Positions 62,585 to 64,000 of a stretch of DNA of 64,000 nt are shown here, one piece after another. Position numbers and translations under genes: made by a program. The notes beneath the pieces were generated by a model. The model made no database searches. It was not told where the DNA came from and worked only from the letters and a program-made list of their open reading frames with translations. The DNA is from JAHEFT01 sp963766195 (lineage in GTDB: Bacteria; Pseudomonadota; Gammaproteobacteria; Xanthomonadales; SZUA-36): contig CAVXYY010000014.1 in assembly GCA_963766195.1 (NCBI GenBank), positions 100,802 through 164,801 of the forward strand, written 5' to 3'. The first letter of the stretch is position 1. Each line of letters opens with the position of its first letter.

Positions 62585-62833
62585 TCAGATCTGATCCGGG
62601 TCCTCAGGTTCGAAGGTTTCGTCGCGGGTGACGATGTCATAGATCTCGGCAGCGCATCCCGTGAGGGGCTGCCGTTCCTCACCCATGATGTCCGTCATAT
62701 CCGCGAGATAGGCCATCGTGACTTCCATTTCCTTCAACGATGGTTTCAGTCCCATGATTTCCAGGACCCTGTGATCGTCGACCGGACCGAACATTCGCCG
62801 GATGTCAGCGTGTGTGATGGGTTTGCTGTCCAT
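62585..62833 (-). CDS. Small conserved hypothetical protein
   Basis: 82 aa. GGAGGT lies ahead of the ATG at 62833. Helical N-terminus (H-A-D-I-R-R-M-F-G-P-V-D-D-H-R-V-L-E-I-M) and an acidic end (D-P-D-Q-I). M-G-E-E-R-Q-P-L-T-G-C-A-A-E-I-Y-D-I-V-T-R-D is a stretch I associate with small proteins widespread in Proteobacteria; no function known. Cytosolic. Confidence 0.7.
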   Translation of the reverse strand: MDSKPITHADIRRMFGPVDDHRVLEIMGLKPSLKEMEVTMAYLADMTDIMGEERQPLTGCAAEIYDIVTRDETFEPEDPDQI

Positions 62834-63079
62834 TAGAAACTTACCTCCGTAAAAGTAAGGGTCGTCGGGTGATTTCCGCGCAGATCTCCATTTAGTTTAC
62901 CGGCCGAACCGGCTTCCTCACCGTGACACTTGACACTCATTATAGATTTGACAGCCCGGATATTTTTGAGTTCTGTGATAGCCGAACACATGGGGAGAAT
63001 ACCCTTGAGTGGCTATCGGGGTTTAAAAAAGGTAAATTTATAGAACATCGATCGGGTTCATACCGAAGGAGAACCTACC

Positions 63080-64000
63080 ATGATGGATGCAGAGCAAGGT
63101 TATGGTCTGACCGAACGCAATATCGATCAGACGCTCGTACTCGCGATCATGAAATCCGCTGGAAATCCAAGGATTTCGGTCCGCCTCTGGAACGGCCACG
63201 AATTCCCCGTGACCGATGAACGCCCGGTCGCTTGCCTGGAGTTTCTCAGTCGCCGCGCTGTGCTGAAATTACTGACCACACCTTCGATTGGATTCGGAGA
63301 ATGCTACAGCCAGGGGCTGATCGAGGTACACGGCGATTTCCTTGCGTTCACGAATGAAGTCACCCGTGCGATCACGTGCAAGGAATCGCGCGAATATTAC
63401 CTGCCCAGGTTGAAGTCCACGCTGCAAGCTCTGCGCCGCAACTCGACAAGCCGTTCAAAATACAACGCGCACCACCATTACGATCTTGGCAACGACTTCT
63501 ACCGCATGTGGCTGGATGAGCGGATGGTGTACACGTGCGCCTATTACGACACACCCGGCGCCACCCTGGCGGAGGCCCAGCTCGCCAAACTGGACCATGT
63601 ATGCCGCAAGCTCGACCTGAAGCCCGGGCAAACCGTGGTCGAAGCAGGCTGCGGCTGGGGCGCGCTGGCAATGCACATGGCTGAGCACTATGGCGTCGAG
63701 GTCAACGCCTACAATATTTCCCGGGCACAAGTTGACTGGGCGCGCGAAAAAGCGGCCGCCAGGGGCCTGGACAAGCGCCTGGAATTTATCCTGGGGGACT
63801 ACCGGAGCATCGGGAAGCGCTATGACCGGTTCGTTTCGGTGGGCATGCTTGAGCACGTGGGGTGTGCCAACTACCGCGACCTGGGTGAACTGATCAAGCG
63901 CTGCCTGAAGCCTGAAGGGCTCGCGCTGATCCACACGATTGGCCGCAGCCATCCGAACACGATGGACGCATGGATTCGCAAGTACATATTTCCAGGTGGT
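63080..64000 (+). CDS. Cyclopropane-fatty-acyl-phospholipid synthase, 3'-partial
   Basis: 307 codons before the window end; the family is about 400 aa, so the C-terminal quarter is missing. AAGGAG lies eight bases before the ATG at 63080. N-terminal domain about 1-125, then Y-N-A-H-H-H-Y-D-L-G-N-D-F-Y, M-V-Y-T-C-A-Y-Y-D, and the AdoMet site V-V-E-A-G-C-G-W-G-A-L-A-M (about 187-199). G-M-L-E-H-V-G follows. It transfers a methylene from S-adenosylmethionine to unsaturated membrane lipids. The upstream 245 bp show no other gene; a TTGACA lies at 62948-62953 with only weak -10 candidates. Confidence 0.95.
   Translation, partial: MMDAEQGYGLTERNIDQTLVLAIMKSAGNPRISVRLWNGHEFPVTDERPVACLEFLSRRAVLKLLTTPSIGFGECYSQGLIEVHGDFLAFTNEVTRAITCKESREYYLPRLKSTLQALRRNSTSRSKYNAHHHYDLGNDFYRMWLDERMVYTCAYYDTPGATLAEAQLAKLDHVCRKLDLKPGQTVVEAGCGWGALAMHMAEHYGVEVNAYNISRAQVDWAREKAAARGLDKRLEFILGDYRSIGKRYDRFVSVGMLEHVGCANYRDLGELIKRCLKPEGLALIHTIGRSHPNTMDAWIRKYIFPGG

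Overview
The window is a 64 kb stretch of a Gram-negative chromosome, most likely a free-living, probably aquatic gammaproteobacterium. The organism is inferred from gene content only: the rimB/M14/rimK ribosome-modification operon, a cyanide-insensitive bd oxidase with a DUF2474 subunit, an Fe-S class I fumarase, M49 and M1 peptidases, lipoproteins with classical lipoboxes, TolB/TPR signalling proteins, and REP elements. Species and family cannot be fixed from sequence reading. No rRNA, tRNA or CRISPR was seen.

Layout. 1-4 kb: core genes (a GDPD phosphodiesterase cut by the window edge, a K+ channel and a Na/Pi symporter in a probable operon). 4-21.6 kb: an accessory region, visibly AT-richer and loosely packed. 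It holds mostly single genes on either strand: a frameshifted CadC/TolB/TPR regulator, an NTF2-like secreted protein, a large secreted GH-A/GH113-like glycosidase, an IS30-family element, an acyltransferase with a divergent membrane LytTR regulator, an LRR/L-domain surface protein, and several small secreted or membrane proteins and gene remnants. Copies of one degenerate, hairpin-forming repeat family separate these genes. The IS30 element sits inside the hairpin of one copy, with a 3-bp target duplication. The glycosidase (twice) and the LRR protein (once) share a C-terminal module of about 120 residues.

21.6-44 kb: dense core-like DNA. It carries the CIO-type oxidase cydA-cydB-DUF2474 (the 42-aa third gene starts at TTG), a Tat-exported Gfo/Idh/MocA oxidoreductase, an intact TolB/TPR protein, an M49 peptidase, a VIT-type metal transporter, a lipoprotein with five 11-residue repeats, fumarase and a metallophosphoesterase, an EF-hand protein, a WD40-like lipoprotein, a BaiN/HI0933-type flavoprotein, a LysR regulator, an ABC exporter coupled to a YgjP-like metalloprotease, and rimB-M14-rimK. 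From about 31 kb the intergenic repeats are REP/BIME-like, including a pair of nested hairpins in inverted orientation at 38.9-39.15 kb.

44-64 kb: a spondin-domain protein, an OmpR/EnvZ-type two-component system, an NTP/NDP-type transporter, outer-membrane proteins, an ABC permease fused to an M1 aminopeptidase with its ATPase, an ECF sigma operon, a serine hydrolase, an AsmA-family gene, and the start of a cyclopropane fatty acid synthase cut by the window end.

Three loci (4.7-6.7, 57.9-61.5 and 61.6-62.5 kb) carry 13 frameshifts in total. Every one can be repaired by changing one short homopolymer or doublet by one base, and 12 of 13 are extra bases. This points to residual consensus errors more than to gene decay.
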